DNA of 64,000 nt from Celerinatantimonas yamalensis (GTDB taxonomy: Bacteria; Pseudomonadota; Gammaproteobacteria; Enterobacterales; Celerinatantimonadaceae). Shown in pieces: positions 1 through 8,823 of the stretch (within the stretch, counting starts at the first letter, position 1; every line of letters starts with the position of its first letter). Location of the stretch: contig NZ_JBEQCT010000007.1 in the NCBI RefSeq assembly GCF_046054155.1, positions 1 to 64,000 on the forward strand. Reading direction: 5' to 3'. The position numbers and the translations under genes are program-made. The notes beneath the pieces are model-generated. The model was not told where the DNA came from. It did not search any database and worked only from the letters and a program-made list of their open reading frames with translations.

Positions 1-137
1 GTGTTAGTCACTTACAAAATGATGATTTTTCTTAATACTTTGCGAATCATCTTCTGCGAGTGCCCACACAGATTGCTTGATAAATTGTTAAAGAACGTTG
101 CCTCATTGAGCGTTATAACTCGTTGAAGCGGATGCGA
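1..137 (-). promoter_or_regulatory. rRNA operon 5' leader with boxA
   Basis: Read on the minus strand, this is the transcribed leader of a 16S rRNA gene that must start to the left of the window. It contains the boxA antitermination element (GTTCTTTAACA, complement of 86-96), followed by AATTTATC and TCTGTGTGGGCACTCG, the block conserved in front of 16S genes of enteric bacteria and vibrios. No 16S sequence itself is inside the window. This placement, rrn next to murI and btuB, is that of rrnB in E. coli. Confidence 0.85.
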
Positions 138-166
138 ATCTTACGCACCAGGGGAAACGATGTCAA
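138..166 (-). promoter_or_regulatory. rrn promoter P2
   Basis: On the minus strand a consensus -35 TTGACA (complement of 161-166) is followed after 17 bp by TAAGAT (complement of 138-143). It is proximal to the leader and fits the second promoter of an rRNA operon. Confidence 0.8.
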
Positions 167-265
167 CGATTATTTATCGTTTTTTGTTTCCCGTTCATCC
201 GGTTAAACCGTCTGAACCCTGAGTGGCTGTCGCTGTGAAGCGGTGTGCCGTCTCAGTGGTTGCGC

Positions 266-315
266 ATTATAGGGATAGCTCGGTTTTACGCAAGTGCTTT
301 TTGCAATAATTTTGA
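266..315 (-). promoter_or_regulatory. rrn promoter P1 with UP-like region
   Basis: On the minus strand a perfect -10 TATAAT (complement of 266-271) lies 16 bp after TTGCGT (complement of 288-293). A GCGC discriminator follows the -10, typical of stringently controlled stable-RNA promoters, and an A/T-rich stretch upstream of the -35 (about 295-330) looks like an UP element. P1 lies about 128 bp upstream of P2, the usual tandem arrangement. Confidence 0.8.
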
Positions 316-542
316 AACTTTTTTAAACTCACAGCTAAAAAACAAGATAACCACAGAGTTATCCACAAAACTAAAAATCTGTCGGCTAAGATGGCGAAAT
401 ATTGACTATTTTTGTGCTACATTGAAAGTTTAGCCTTCTAGTAATGTTTCTTTTACGATTATCTAGGCATGGGTTAGAATATTTTCCTTGGAAATGCACA
501 ATCAAACTTCGAAATGGATTCTTCTTTAATTAGTGGTTGATT

Positions 543-1010
543 ATGAAAACATCTTTATCTGTATCTATTGTTTTAACTATCGCTTGCGCAGTTGTATTAG
601 CGATTATCACGGCTTTAACTAAGGCCAATCTTTCAGTGCCAATGGCTATTAGTATTGGCAGTATCATAACGGGTTTAGTGGTTACTTTTGCCAAACCCTC
701 TTCATCGACACCGTTACAACCTACTGCAGATGATGTGTTAGAGGAAACACAGACACTCTATGTAGGCAACCTGCCTTATCGAGCCAACGAAACTGCTGTT
801 CGTGAACTCTTTGCTCAATATGGTCATGTCGTCTCAGTACGGTTGCTCAAGGATAAGCATACAGGCAAACGTCGAGGATTTGGCTTTGTCGAAATGAGCC
901 AATCAGGCGCACTACAAGCCCAACAAGCGCTTAATGACCAAGAATTCCAGCAGCGCACGCTGAAGGTTCGTCCTGCCAATGAGCGTAAAGACGGTCAGGA
1001 AGACGAGTGA
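543..1010 (+). CDS. membrane-anchored RRM RNA-binding protein
   Basis: 155-residue protein with two hydrophobic segments at the N terminus (about residues 4-27 and 31-50), a short linker, and one RNA recognition motif (about 70-146). RNP2 is LYVGNL (72-77) and RNP1 is RRGFGFVE (110-117), so the aromatic RNA-stacking positions are intact. The charged tail is short. The ATG at 543 is preferred to the in-frame TTG at 537; the ribosome-binding site is weak. The architecture suggests an RNA-binding domain tethered to the cytoplasmic face of the inner membrane. The RNA target is not evident. It lies alone between the rrn promoters and murI, and its last 80 bp overlap the 3' end of murI on the other strand. 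Confidence 0.85.
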   Translation: MKTSLSVSIVLTIACAVVLAIITALTKANLSVPMAISIGSIITGLVVTFAKPSSSTPLQPTADDVLEETQTLYVGNLPYRANETAVRELFAQYGHVVSVRLLKDKHTGKRRGFGFVEMSQSGALQAQQALNDQEFQQRTLKVRPANERKDGQEDE

Positions 1011-1794
1011 ACTGACTAAACCGAAACTGTTCAAATGATGCCCGCAGTTGTTCACTGTGGGCATTTTTTTTGGTGTAATAGGCTTCGCGAGTACTGGACT
1101 GACAACCCGCTGTATGCAGCTTTAAGAGCTGCAACACTCGCAGAGCAACCGCTTGGCCCGAATCAACTAAGTACACCGAGTTACCCAATACCTGTTGTAA
1201 CGCATCTCTTATCAAAGGGAAATGGGTACATCCTAAGATGACAGTATCAGGTTGCCTAGCTCCCAGGGTAAGCCACGGTAAAAGGATTGACTCAAGCTGT
1301 GTAGCACTGATCAGATCGCCGGCTAAATGCTGTTCAGCCAGTTGGACTAAATGACTTGACCCTAGTCGTAGCACCTCACAGTCAGGAGCAAAACGAGTAA
1401 TAAGCTGGTCAGTATAACGCCGTTTAACTGTCGCAGGTGTGGCCAACAAACCAATCACTTTATTGATTGAACGCTGCGCGGCAGGTTTAATCGCAGGGAC
1501 AACCCCGACCACTGGAATAGCCAAATAACGACGCAAAGGTTCAAGCACAATAGTACTGGCCGTATTACAAGCGACAACTAACAAATCAGGATGATGGTAT
1601 TGGCAAAAAGGGACAAGCAGTGAAAGAACGCGCTGACACAATACCTCTTCACTGAGCTCGCCATAGGGGAAAAGCGCATTATCAAATAGATAGCTGAGTT
1701 GATAGTGGTTAATGTACTGATCCAGTTCACGCACAATTGATAAACCACCCACACCCGAATCAAAAACCACGATATGCGCTGACATGAGCCTCAT
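931..1794 (-). CDS. murI: glutamate racemase
   Basis: Converts L-glutamate to D-glutamate for peptidoglycan in the cytoplasm. The two catalytic cysteines are visible in VVACNTAST (C76) and ILGCTHFP (C189), and the N-terminal FDSGVGGLS motif is present. Length 287 aa against 285 in E. coli. The ATG at 1794 and the one at 1785 are both possible; the latter has GAGG just upstream. The family body ends near 1000; the final ~20 residues form a tail antisense to the RRM gene. The Rho-independent terminator of that gene lies inside murI codons (1036-1068). btuB lies upstream on the same strand with 524 bp between, so murI probably has its own promoter. Confidence 0.95.
   Translation of the reverse strand: MRLMSAHIVVFDSGVGGLSIVRELDQYINHYQLSYLFDNALFPYGELSEEVLCQRVLSLLVPFCQYHHPDLLVVACNTASTIVLEPLRRYLAIPVVGVVPAIKPAAQRSINKVIGLLATPATVKRRYTDQLITRFAPDCEVLRLGSSHLVQLAEQHLAGDLISATQLESILLPWLTLGARQPDTVILGCTHFPLIRDALQQVLGNSVYLVDSGQAVALRVLQLLKLHTAGCQSSTREAYYTKKNAHSEQLRASFEQFRFSQFTRLPDRLYAHWQDEPSACAAGILGH
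1036..1068 (+). terminator. Rho-independent terminator of the RRM gene
   Basis: ATGCCCGCAG and CTGTGGGCAT form a stem with one mismatch around a 7-nt loop, followed by eight T. It works on the plus strand, 25 bp after the RRM stop. It lies entirely within the coding sequence of murI on the other strand. Confidence 0.8.
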
Positions 1795-2318
1795 CTAACC
1801 TGAATTCATTGTAAGGGCTATAAGTTTACGCTGGAAAAGCACTCAGCGACAAACCCTTTGTATCACCTATATAGAATAGAGTGAGACAAAAACTGAACTG
1901 GAAAAATCGATATAGCCAAACATGGTATAGCTGAAAATAGCAGGCCAGTCGCCATTTCATAATATGTGTAAAAGAAAGCCAAATAAACTCAGCCATGGCG
2001 ATTGATTTGAAATAGCAAGTCTGAAATAGCAAGTCACTGGCGTTGAGCCTGACTATTTTTAGTGATACTCATCAGACTGGCAAATTCTGATGAATTACAT
2101 TGCTAGCCTCTCAGAAAAGGCCAAAAGCCCAACTCTCATGTCTAATATAGGGAGTATCGATCCGCTGTAACCTTTGCCTTACTATCTATTGCTATCTCTA
2201 TTGTATCGACAAGATAATAGGCAATACCACACCAGCGTAACGTCCACGAAATAGTGATTGAACACACTTGAAGAGCCCCGATAAGTTCAAAATCAATATA
2301 TCGGAGCATTCATCGACA
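1795..2318. other. intergenic region murI-btuB with a 14-bp tandem repeat
   Basis: No convincing gene. The only open frame is low-complexity without a ribosome-binding site. The 14-mer TGAAATAGCAAGTC occurs twice in perfect tandem at 2008-2035, and a 7-bp hairpin (CATCAGA/TCTGATG) lies at 2070-2092. A stem GCTCCGATA/TATCGGGGC at about 2275-2305, read on the minus strand, may end btuB transcription but lacks a clean T run. Confidence 0.6.
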
Positions 2319-4121
2319 CTAAAAGTCGTATTGTGCGGTTAGATCAGCCTGTAGACCACTAGCCATATATTGATAAGTGGTTTGATAATGTCGATCAAGC
2401 AAGTTCGCCGCTGATACAGCGAGTTTCAATGATGGTGTCAGTTGGTACCCTGCGGCAACATCCACAGTCCAATAGCTGGGTAACCGCTGAGTCGAGCTTG
2501 CAAATCGATGGCCATTCCAGTGAATACCCGTATGCACATTCAACTTAGGTGTCAGCGACCAATCGGCCAGCCACTTCGCATTATTCCATGGGCGGTAAGT
2601 CAGCACTTTATGGGTACGCGTATTTTGGCTATCCATATAAGTATAGCTTAACTGCTGATGAATAGGACCAAGAGCAAATTTTACAATCATCTCACTGCCG
2701 GTAATTCGTGCTTGGCTGATATTATCGGATGTTGAAAAGTCAGGAGTGATTTCAATTAAATCGCGGTACTGTGTACGGTAAATATTCCACTCATAGTGTA
2801 CACGCCCTAACGTCCCTTTTAACCCTAGCTCGATATTTTTCGATTTTTCCGGTTTGAGGTTTGGATTACCTTGATAGCCAAAGTTCAATGGTGAAAAGAG
2901 ATCGTTAAATGAGGGCGCGTGAAACGCGGTAGCATAACTCAACTTAATCTGTTGACGCGGCAAATATTGCCATCCTCCGGCAAAAGAGTAATTGGTATTA
3001 TTCCCATAACGCTGGTTATGATCTTGGCGCAGACTTGCATCGAGCTGATATGCTCCCATCCGATAGCCCACGCTAGAGTAGCCGCCGATGTTATAACGTT
3101 TGGTTTGATTAAAATCGACGCTCGATTTACTCAGATTAACTTGCCTTGAATCAAGACCCGCATCCACTTGCCAACGTTCATTCAATTGCCAGCTGTTAAG
3201 CCAACTTGCAGCATAACGCTGCGTGACATAACGCGAGTATGACGAGCTCATCGAGCGAGAGTCATCAACGTTGTAATTCATATTCCAATGCGAACTATAA
3301 TGGTCGATGTCATAATTTAAGGTACCGCTATAAAACTGCTGAATCAGAGTTTTTTGCGCTTCAGCTGCTACACCATAGCCATTATATTGGCTATGGCCAC
3401 GATTAATGATCGCCTCACCATCAGCAGACCAGCTTGAATTCAGTGCATGGCTGAGCGTAAATAGTGCTTGCCGATTGCTATAACCATAGTTATGCGCAGG
3501 GGTGGAATCAGGTTTAAAGTTATAACCGGTACTCCCTTTAGCACTGATGTTGGCTTGAAACTGTGTTTGTTCCCCAAGTGAATGAACAAAGCGCCAGCCA
3601 CTTTGCCAATAGTCATGTTGCCCGACCCCGACGATCAAGCGATTCACCTGCTCTGCATAACTTGGCTTAGTAATAATATTCACCACGCCATTCATAGCAT
3701 CAGCACCATATTGGGCCGCTCTTGGACCGCGGATAATCTCAATCCGCTCTACCATACTCGCGGGTAAAAAGTCCAATGAGCCGCTCCCAGTACTGGCCGA
3801 CATGGCTCGCATGCCATCAATGAGTATTAACGTTTGTTTACTGGTGCCACCGCGAATCGAAATAGAACTCGGTTGGCCAATCCCCCCATTCGCGCGAACA
3901 TCAACGCCGGGTTGCATCGCTAAAACATCGGTAATCGATTTAGCTTGCATCTGCGCGATTTGTTTGGCACTAATAATTGTGTAGGGGGCTAAAATATCAC
4001 TCGTCGATTGCGGCATTCGATTCGCGGTGACAATTAAGTTAGGTTGTTGTGAGTCAGCTCTCGCAGCTTGGCCACTTGCAGCAAGTGGTAGCAATAAATA
4101 GACAGTCCAATTGAGTTTCAT
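2319..4121 (-). CDS. btuB: TonB-dependent vitamin B12 receptor
   Basis: Outer-membrane barrel that imports cobalamin using TonB energy. 600 aa (E. coli BtuB 614). A signal peptide covers about residues 1-22, followed by the TonB-box-like LIVTANRM, a plug domain with IRGGTSKQTLILIDG and RIEIIRGPRAAQYGADAMNG, then the barrel ending in the terminal phenylalanine typical of outer-membrane proteins (AQYDF). A cobalamin riboswitch directly upstream fixes the substrate as a corrinoid. It is divergent from trmA and upstream of murI, as in E. coli. Confidence 0.95.
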   Translation of the reverse strand: MKLNWTVYLLLPLAASGQAARADSQQPNLIVTANRMPQSTSDILAPYTIISAKQIAQMQAKSITDVLAMQPGVDVRANGGIGQPSSISIRGGTSKQTLILIDGMRAMSASTGSGSLDFLPASMVERIEIIRGPRAAQYGADAMNGVVNIITKPSYAEQVNRLIVGVGQHDYWQSGWRFVHSLGEQTQFQANISAKGSTGYNFKPDSTPAHNYGYSNRQALFTLSHALNSSWSADGEAIINRGHSQYNGYGVAAEAQKTLIQQFYSGTLNYDIDHYSSHWNMNYNVDDSRSMSSSYSRYVTQRYAASWLNSWQLNERWQVDAGLDSRQVNLSKSSVDFNQTKRYNIGGYSSVGYRMGAYQLDASLRQDHNQRYGNNTNYSFAGGWQYLPRQQIKLSYATAFHAPSFNDLFSPLNFGYQGNPNLKPEKSKNIELGLKGTLGRVHYEWNIYRTQYRDLIEITPDFSTSDNISQARITGSEMIVKFALGPIHQQLSYTYMDSQNTRTHKVLTYRPWNNAKWLADWSLTPKLNVHTGIHWNGHRFASSTQRLPSYWTVDVAAGYQLTPSLKLAVSAANLLDRHYQTTYQYMASGLQADLTAQYDF

Positions 4122-4164
4122 GATTATCCTAAAGAACGCGTTAGTTATGCAAATGAAGAATTAA

Positions 4165-4350
4165 TATATGAGGCAGGTATTCGGACTTCGACGCTACATC
4201 GTTGTGTAGCTGGCTCGCCTTCCCGTGATAACACAGTGGCTGCTGAGCCTCTTTAGAACATTTTCTAAATATCGTTACCGCTGCGCGACAGCTCTGGATT
4301 TCCACCAGATTCCCTTTTAAATAGTGCTAACTATCACCTCAGTGCATGTG
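4165..4350 (-). promoter_or_regulatory. cobalamin riboswitch
   Basis: The leader of btuB carries the B12-box hallmarks. Read on the minus strand they are AAAGGGAATCTGGTGGAAAT, then CCAGAGCTGTCGCGCAGCGG, then further on GAAGTCCGAATACCTGCC. These match the conserved core of the AdoCbl riboswitch class, which represses btuB when cobalamin is plentiful. The element ends about 45 bp before the btuB start codon, consistent with translational control. Confidence 0.92.
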
Positions 4351-4460
4351 GATTATACGCAACATCAATTATGAAAAAAGCATCTTTTTCCCCCTTGTGC
4401 TAAGCTGGCGCTAGCCTAAAATGGCGCGTTTATTCGATTAATGTAGTCAAGAGGGTATTT

Positions 4461-5561
4461 ATGGCTGAGATCGCCTACCATCCGCAACAATATCAAACCC
4501 AATTAGCCGAAAAAGTGACCCGTATTCGTCAACAATTTGCGCCATTAACCGAATCAATCCCCCTGATTGGTGAATCGGCCCCGAAGCATTACCGAATGCG
4601 CGCAGAATTTCGAGTATGGCATGACGGTGAAGAGCTGTACTACATCATGTTTGATCCTGCCACCAAAGCCAAAATCCGCATTGATGAATTTCCACCAGCC
4701 AGTGTATTGATCAATACATTGATGCCAACGCTGATAAGCGAATTAAAAAACAATATGTTGCTGCGCCACAAATTGTTTCAAGTCGATTTTCTCTCTACTC
4801 AAAGTGGGCAAGCCGTGATTAGCTTGTTATATCACAAACGCTTGGATGAGCACTGGCAAGAACAAGCTCGACAACTTTGTGAGCGCCTGCGCCAGCAATT
4901 TGATGTTCATTTGATCGGTCGCGCTCGCAAACAAAAAATCTTGCTCGATCATGATTTTGCAGTTGAAACGTTGCAAGTCAACGACAAGCCTATCCATTAT
5001 AAACAGGTCGAAAACAGCTTTACCCAACCCAATGCTGGCATCAACCAACAAATGCTTGAATGGGCCCTCTCTGTCACCAATGCACAGCAGGGCGATCTGC
5101 TGGAGCTCTACTGTGGTAATGGCAACTTTTCATTGGCCCTAGCACAAAATTTTAAGCGCGTACTAGCGACCGAAATTGCCAAACCATCCGTTGATTCGGC
5201 GCAGTACAATATCGCCATCAACCAGATTGATAACGTCAAAATTTTGCGCATGTCTGCTGAAGAGTTTACCGAAGCGATGAATGGCCGCAGCTTTCAGCGC
5301 CTAACACAAGCCGACGTTAATTTAGATGACTATCAATGTGACACCATTTTTGTTGATCCCCCGCGTGCAGGTCTTGATGAAGCAACATTAGAAATGGTTA
5401 GTACATATGCCAATATTTTGTATATCTCATGCAATCCTAGCACCTTACTCGATAACTTACAGAGATTGAACAGCACACACGTCATCGAAAAATGGGCTAT
5501 TTTTGATCAGTTCCCCTACACTGACCATGCCGAAGTTGGCGTCTGGTTAACGCCTCGCTAA
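4461..5561 (+). CDS. trmA: tRNA (uracil-54-C5)-methyltransferase
   Basis: Makes ribothymidine-54 in the T-loop of tRNA using S-adenosylmethionine. 366 aa, the same length as E. coli TrmA. SAM-binding motif LELYCGNGNFSLAL, the DPPRAGLD motif, catalytic nucleophile C324 in YISCNP and general base E358 in HAEVGVW; both numbers coincide with the E. coli enzyme. The start has GAGGG 7 bp upstream. Divergent from btuB across the riboswitch region and convergent with yijD. Confidence 0.97.
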   Translation: MAEIAYHPQQYQTQLAEKVTRIRQQFAPLTESIPLIGESAPKHYRMRAEFRVWHDGEELYYIMFDPATKAKIRIDEFPPASVLINTLMPTLISELKNNMLLRHKLFQVDFLSTQSGQAVISLLYHKRLDEHWQEQARQLCERLRQQFDVHLIGRARKQKILLDHDFAVETLQVNDKPIHYKQVENSFTQPNAGINQQMLEWALSVTNAQQGDLLELYCGNGNFSLALAQNFKRVLATEIAKPSVDSAQYNIAINQIDNVKILRMSAEEFTEAMNGRSFQRLTQADVNLDDYQCDTIFVDPPRAGLDEATLEMVSTYANILYISCNPSTLLDNLQRLNSTHVIEKWAIFDQFPYTDHAEVGVWLTPR

Positions 5562-5571
5562 TTGGTGCGGA

Positions 5572-5913
5572 TCATTGGCGGCTAAACCACTTTAGTTTAA
5601 CCGCCAACCAAATCAAGATGGCCAAACACAATAGAACAGGGAGGAAATTACTCCCAAGTTCAGGATGTTGGACGCGTAATATAACTGAGTAAAGCAGCGC
5701 ACCAAGTACCAAGCAAACGGCGGCATAAATGGGAATATAGTGAATACCATCGCCATTGATAGCACAGGGATAAAGCAGCCAAGCGGCTAAACCAAGTACT
5801 AACCATGGAAAAACTGACAGAGGAACCACAGTCAGTGTAACCATCGATAAACAGGCATGGCCGCTTAAACCAATCAGCGCAGCGAGCCCCATCACTTGAT
5901 AGGATGCCTTCAT
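5572..5913 (-). CDS. yijD: YijD family inner-membrane protein (DUF1422)
   Basis: 113-residue, four-helix membrane protein. It matches E. coli YijD in layout and in the signatures VPLSVFPW, LGALLYSVILR and HPELGSNFLPVL. Function unknown. AGGAG lies 6 bp before the ATG. In E. coli yijD also neighbours trmA; here the two genes are convergent with 10 bp between stops. Confidence 0.88.
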   Translation of the reverse strand: MKASYQVMGLAALIGLSGHACLSMVTLTVVPLSVFPWLVLGLAAWLLYPCAINGDGIHYIPIYAAVCLVLGALLYSVILRVQHPELGSNFLPVLLCLAILIWLAVKLKWFSRQ

Positions 5914-5995
5914 TTGAGCTCCTCAACATTCATTTCGGTGACGTCACACATTCAACAAATACCATACGCAGATCAAATATATCTCAGGAGAGCTT

Positions 5996-6415
5996 ATGAA
6001 TTCCCCCTTGGCTGCCGTCGGCACATTGCTAGTAAACCCTCAAGGTGAAATTTTGCTGGGAAAACGCAGCAATACCCATGCCCCTTTTTGGGCATTACCA
6101 GGCGGTAAAATGGCCCTTGGCGAAACATTCGAACAAACTGCCAGCCGAGAGCTGTTTGAAGAAACAGCTATCAGTATCCAACATTGGCAACTGATTGGGC
6201 TGACTAATAATATAGCAACCTATCGAAGCGAAGGACTGCACTTTATTGTCGCTATTTTAACCGCCACGAATGTCACCCAGCAACCCAAACTCTGTGAGCC
6301 ACATCGTTGTAAGCAATGGCAGTGGTTTAAACCATCCCAGCTGCCAGAGCCATTATTTGAAGGGACTGAGCAAGCCATTTACAACTGGCTAAGCCGTCAA
6401 TTTTATCAATCTTAA
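5996..6415 (+). CDS. Nudix hydrolase, NUDT15/MutT-like
   Basis: 139 aa. The Nudix box runs from G37 to I59: G37-x5-E43-x7-R51-E52-L53-F54-E55-E56-T57-A58-I59. The metal-binding E52/E55/E56 are intact, but the usual glycine near the box end is alanine (A58). The sequence around it (GKR, FWALPGGK, LGETFEQTASREL) resembles the NUDT15/CTP-pyrophosphohydrolase branch, so it probably hydrolyses a nucleoside di- or triphosphate; the substrate cannot be read. Good ribosome-binding site (CAGGAGA). Its stop overlaps the stop of metL by 4 bp. Confidence 0.85.
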   Translation: MNSPLAAVGTLLVNPQGEILLGKRSNTHAPFWALPGGKMALGETFEQTASRELFEETAISIQHWQLIGLTNNIATYRSEGLHFIVAILTATNVTQQPKLCEPHRCKQWQWFKPSQLPEPLFEGTEQAIYNWLSRQFYQS

Positions 6416-8823
6416 GTTAAACGCTGACACAACGTCACTAAATCACTTTGAATAGCGCCCGCGGTGACTTCTCGACCCGCACCGGGCCCTTGAATGACCA
6501 ACGGGTTTTGCTGATACCACTCAGAGCGAATGGCAAACACGTTATCACAAGGACATAAATTGGCAAACGGGTGCTCGATAGGTAACATTTCAACCCCCAC
6601 TTTAGCCTGTCCATTGGCATTAAAGCGCGCGATATAGCGAAGCACTAACCCCTGTTGCTGGGCAGTTTGTAACGCTTGGTTCATTGCTTCATCAAGTGCA
6701 TTTAAGTGCATCATAAAATCAGTGATCGATAACAAGGCCAATGATGCAGGAACCAATGACTGCAGCTCAATCTGCCGTGCCTCTAACGCATACCCAGCTT
6801 CTCTGGCAAGGATCAACAACTTACGCTGCACATCTTGACCCGATAAATCTTCACGCGGATCAGGCTCTGTTAGCCCTTGCTGCCAAGCTTGATTGAGCAG
6901 CTGTGAAAAGGGCTGGGAACCATCAAATTGTTGAAACAACCAGCTGAGAGTTCCAGAGAAAATGCCGCTGATTTCTTGAATATGATCACCTGCATCACGC
7001 AGCATATTGATGCTAGATTGAATCGGCAATCCAGCACCAACGGTTGCGTTGTATAACCAGCGCCCACCATGATCGGCAAATGCTTGCTGAACCTGTCGAT
7101 AAAATGCGCCATCTGCTGAGCCAGCATACTTATTAGCGCTAATCAGGTGGAGTCCTAATCGCGCTACATGGGGATAGTAGTAACTAATCGATTCACTGGC
7201 AGTCATATCAATGGCGATCATCTCATCAAAAGGATGTTCAGCTAAGCGCTCTAAAAGCTCTGACCAAACGACCGGCTTACTTTGAAAGGAGTGAAGCACC
7301 TGAGTAGGATCTAGCCCATGAAAATCGACCACACCACCGTCACGGCCAAATACGCCGGCAAGCACTAAGCGTAAGTTATAACGCCGTTCCAGTTCAGCCC
7401 GTTCATGAGCAAATAGCCGTAGCCATTGCTGACCAATATTGCCTTTACCAAACACCATTAAACCCATTCTTCGCGGCTGGATAAATAACGCTTGATGAAG
7501 TTCATTAAGTAACGGTTCCAAAGTCGTTTTTGGCAAAACAGCAATTAAGCTGCCATGTGCAGGGCCTTGCTGAATAAAAGCAACGGGTTGGCGTGCGAGT
7601 AACCGATAAAATTGACCGCTGTGGTTGGCATGTTCACTCACCCCTCGGCCGACCAAAGCCAACAGGCTATAACCGCGCGCCCCTTCAACACTAAATTGAT
7701 GCGCGCTCGCCCATTGGTTGACGATCAAACGCGCCTGCTCAAAAAGCTCACAAGTATAGGCAAGGCGCAGCATATGGCAGTCACGGCGCTGCTGCCATGT
7801 TAGTGGGGTAATTTGCTGCTGTTGCAAAAAATGGAGTAGCGACTGTACACTTTTAGGCAAGCCATCAAAAGTAATGTCAATCAGGCACACCTCATCTAAG
7901 GTTGAAACAATGCGCGCCCCACTTGAGCCTTGCGTCTGACGCAATATCTGTGTACTCCCCTCTTCGGGTGTATAGCTACTGCGCAGGGTTAACTGCTGCG
8001 CTGAACGCGCGAGAGGTTCTAACGAGCGCGCATGCAGAACACTGGCTCCAATGCGCGACAGTTCACACGCCTCTGTTAATGCTAATTTGTTGAGTAGTTT
8101 AGCTTCTCGAACTTTACGTGGATCAGCGCTATAGATCCCAGCAACATCACTCCAGATCGTAGTGTGCACCGCATCAGCTAACGCCGCTATTTCAGTCGCC
8201 GAGTAATCACTACCATTACGCCCTAACGTAATGGTTTGACCGTCAAAATCACGAGCGATAAAACCGGTTACAACCAGGCGTAAAGTCGATGAATATTGAG
8301 CGAGTTGCTGAGCAAATAATGGCTGACTCGCTTGAAAGTCTACTTGAGGCTGAGCTGAAGCAGGGGCTCTTAAAAAATCACGTGAATCCAACCAGTCACT
8401 GGCTAACTCTGATTGATTCAATAACGAACTTAATAAACGCGCCGACCAGCGCTCACCAAAAGAGAGCACTTCATGGCGAATGGGTAACTCGCAGGCCTGT
8501 GTTAATAAACGGGTAATCGCTAATTTATCCTGCTCAAGCATCTCGGATAAATGCTTAGCACTCTGGCCGGTGAGCAATTCAGCAATCAGTTCGTGGTGGT
8601 AACTAATTAATGATTCGAGAACTCGAGCGGCAGCCGAATTGAGCGGCTCATACCGATCGAGAACCTCCAGTAATCGATTGGTGGTTTTACCCGGCGCCGA
8701 AACAACGATTAGATCGCCGGCTTGACTATATTTGCCAAGAATATCAACCACGCGCTGAAAACAGCTAGCATCGGCCAGTGAAGACCCGCCAAACTTATGC
8801 ACGTGTCGCTGAATTTTACTCAT
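6412..8823 (-). CDS. metL: bifunctional aspartate kinase II / homoserine dehydrogenase II
   Basis: 803-aa fusion catalysing the first and third steps of methionine/threonine synthesis. The N-terminal aspartokinase has KFGGSS near residue 12 and the GRNGSDYSAT motif; the C-terminal homoserine dehydrogenase has the nucleotide-binding FGKGNIGQQWL near 460 and the SANKYAGS segment. The central regulatory linker is the degenerate type of MetL (E. coli 810 aa). Its ATG overlaps the last codons of metB (ATGAGTAA), so the two are translationally coupled. With metB it forms a MetJ-controlled operon. Confidence 0.93.
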   Translation of the reverse strand: MSKIQRHVHKFGGSSLADASCFQRVVDILGKYSQAGDLIVVSAPGKTTNRLLEVLDRYEPLNSAAARVLESLISYHHELIAELLTGQSAKHLSEMLEQDKLAITRLLTQACELPIRHEVLSFGERWSARLLSSLLNQSELASDWLDSRDFLRAPASAQPQVDFQASQPLFAQQLAQYSSTLRLVVTGFIARDFDGQTITLGRNGSDYSATEIAALADAVHTTIWSDVAGIYSADPRKVREAKLLNKLALTEACELSRIGASVLHARSLEPLARSAQQLTLRSSYTPEEGSTQILRQTQGSSGARIVSTLDEVCLIDITFDGLPKSVQSLLHFLQQQQITPLTWQQRRDCHMLRLAYTCELFEQARLIVNQWASAHQFSVEGARGYSLLALVGRGVSEHANHSGQFYRLLARQPVAFIQQGPAHGSLIAVLPKTTLEPLLNELHQALFIQPRRMGLMVFGKGNIGQQWLRLFAHERAELERRYNLRLVLAGVFGRDGGVVDFHGLDPTQVLHSFQSKPVVWSELLERLAEHPFDEMIAIDMTASESISYYYPHVARLGLHLISANKYAGSADGAFYRQVQQAFADHGGRWLYNATVGAGLPIQSSINMLRDAGDHIQEISGIFSGTLSWLFQQFDGSQPFSQLLNQAWQQGLTEPDPREDLSGQDVQRKLLILAREAGYALEARQIELQSLVPASLALLSITDFMMHLNALDEAMNQALQTAQQQGLVLRYIARFNANGQAKVGVEMLPIEHPFANLCPCDNVFAIRSEWYQQNPLVIQGPGAGREVTAGAIQSDLVTLCQRLT

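Noticed and set aside
245..433. 62-codon plus-strand ORF over the rrn P1 promoter
   Set aside because: It spans a consensus rRNA promoter on the other strand, has no ribosome-binding site and a low-complexity composition.
1826..2032. 68-codon minus-strand ORF between murI and btuB
   Set aside because: Aromatic-rich, no ribosome-binding site, and ends in the 14-bp tandem repeat; looks like chance.
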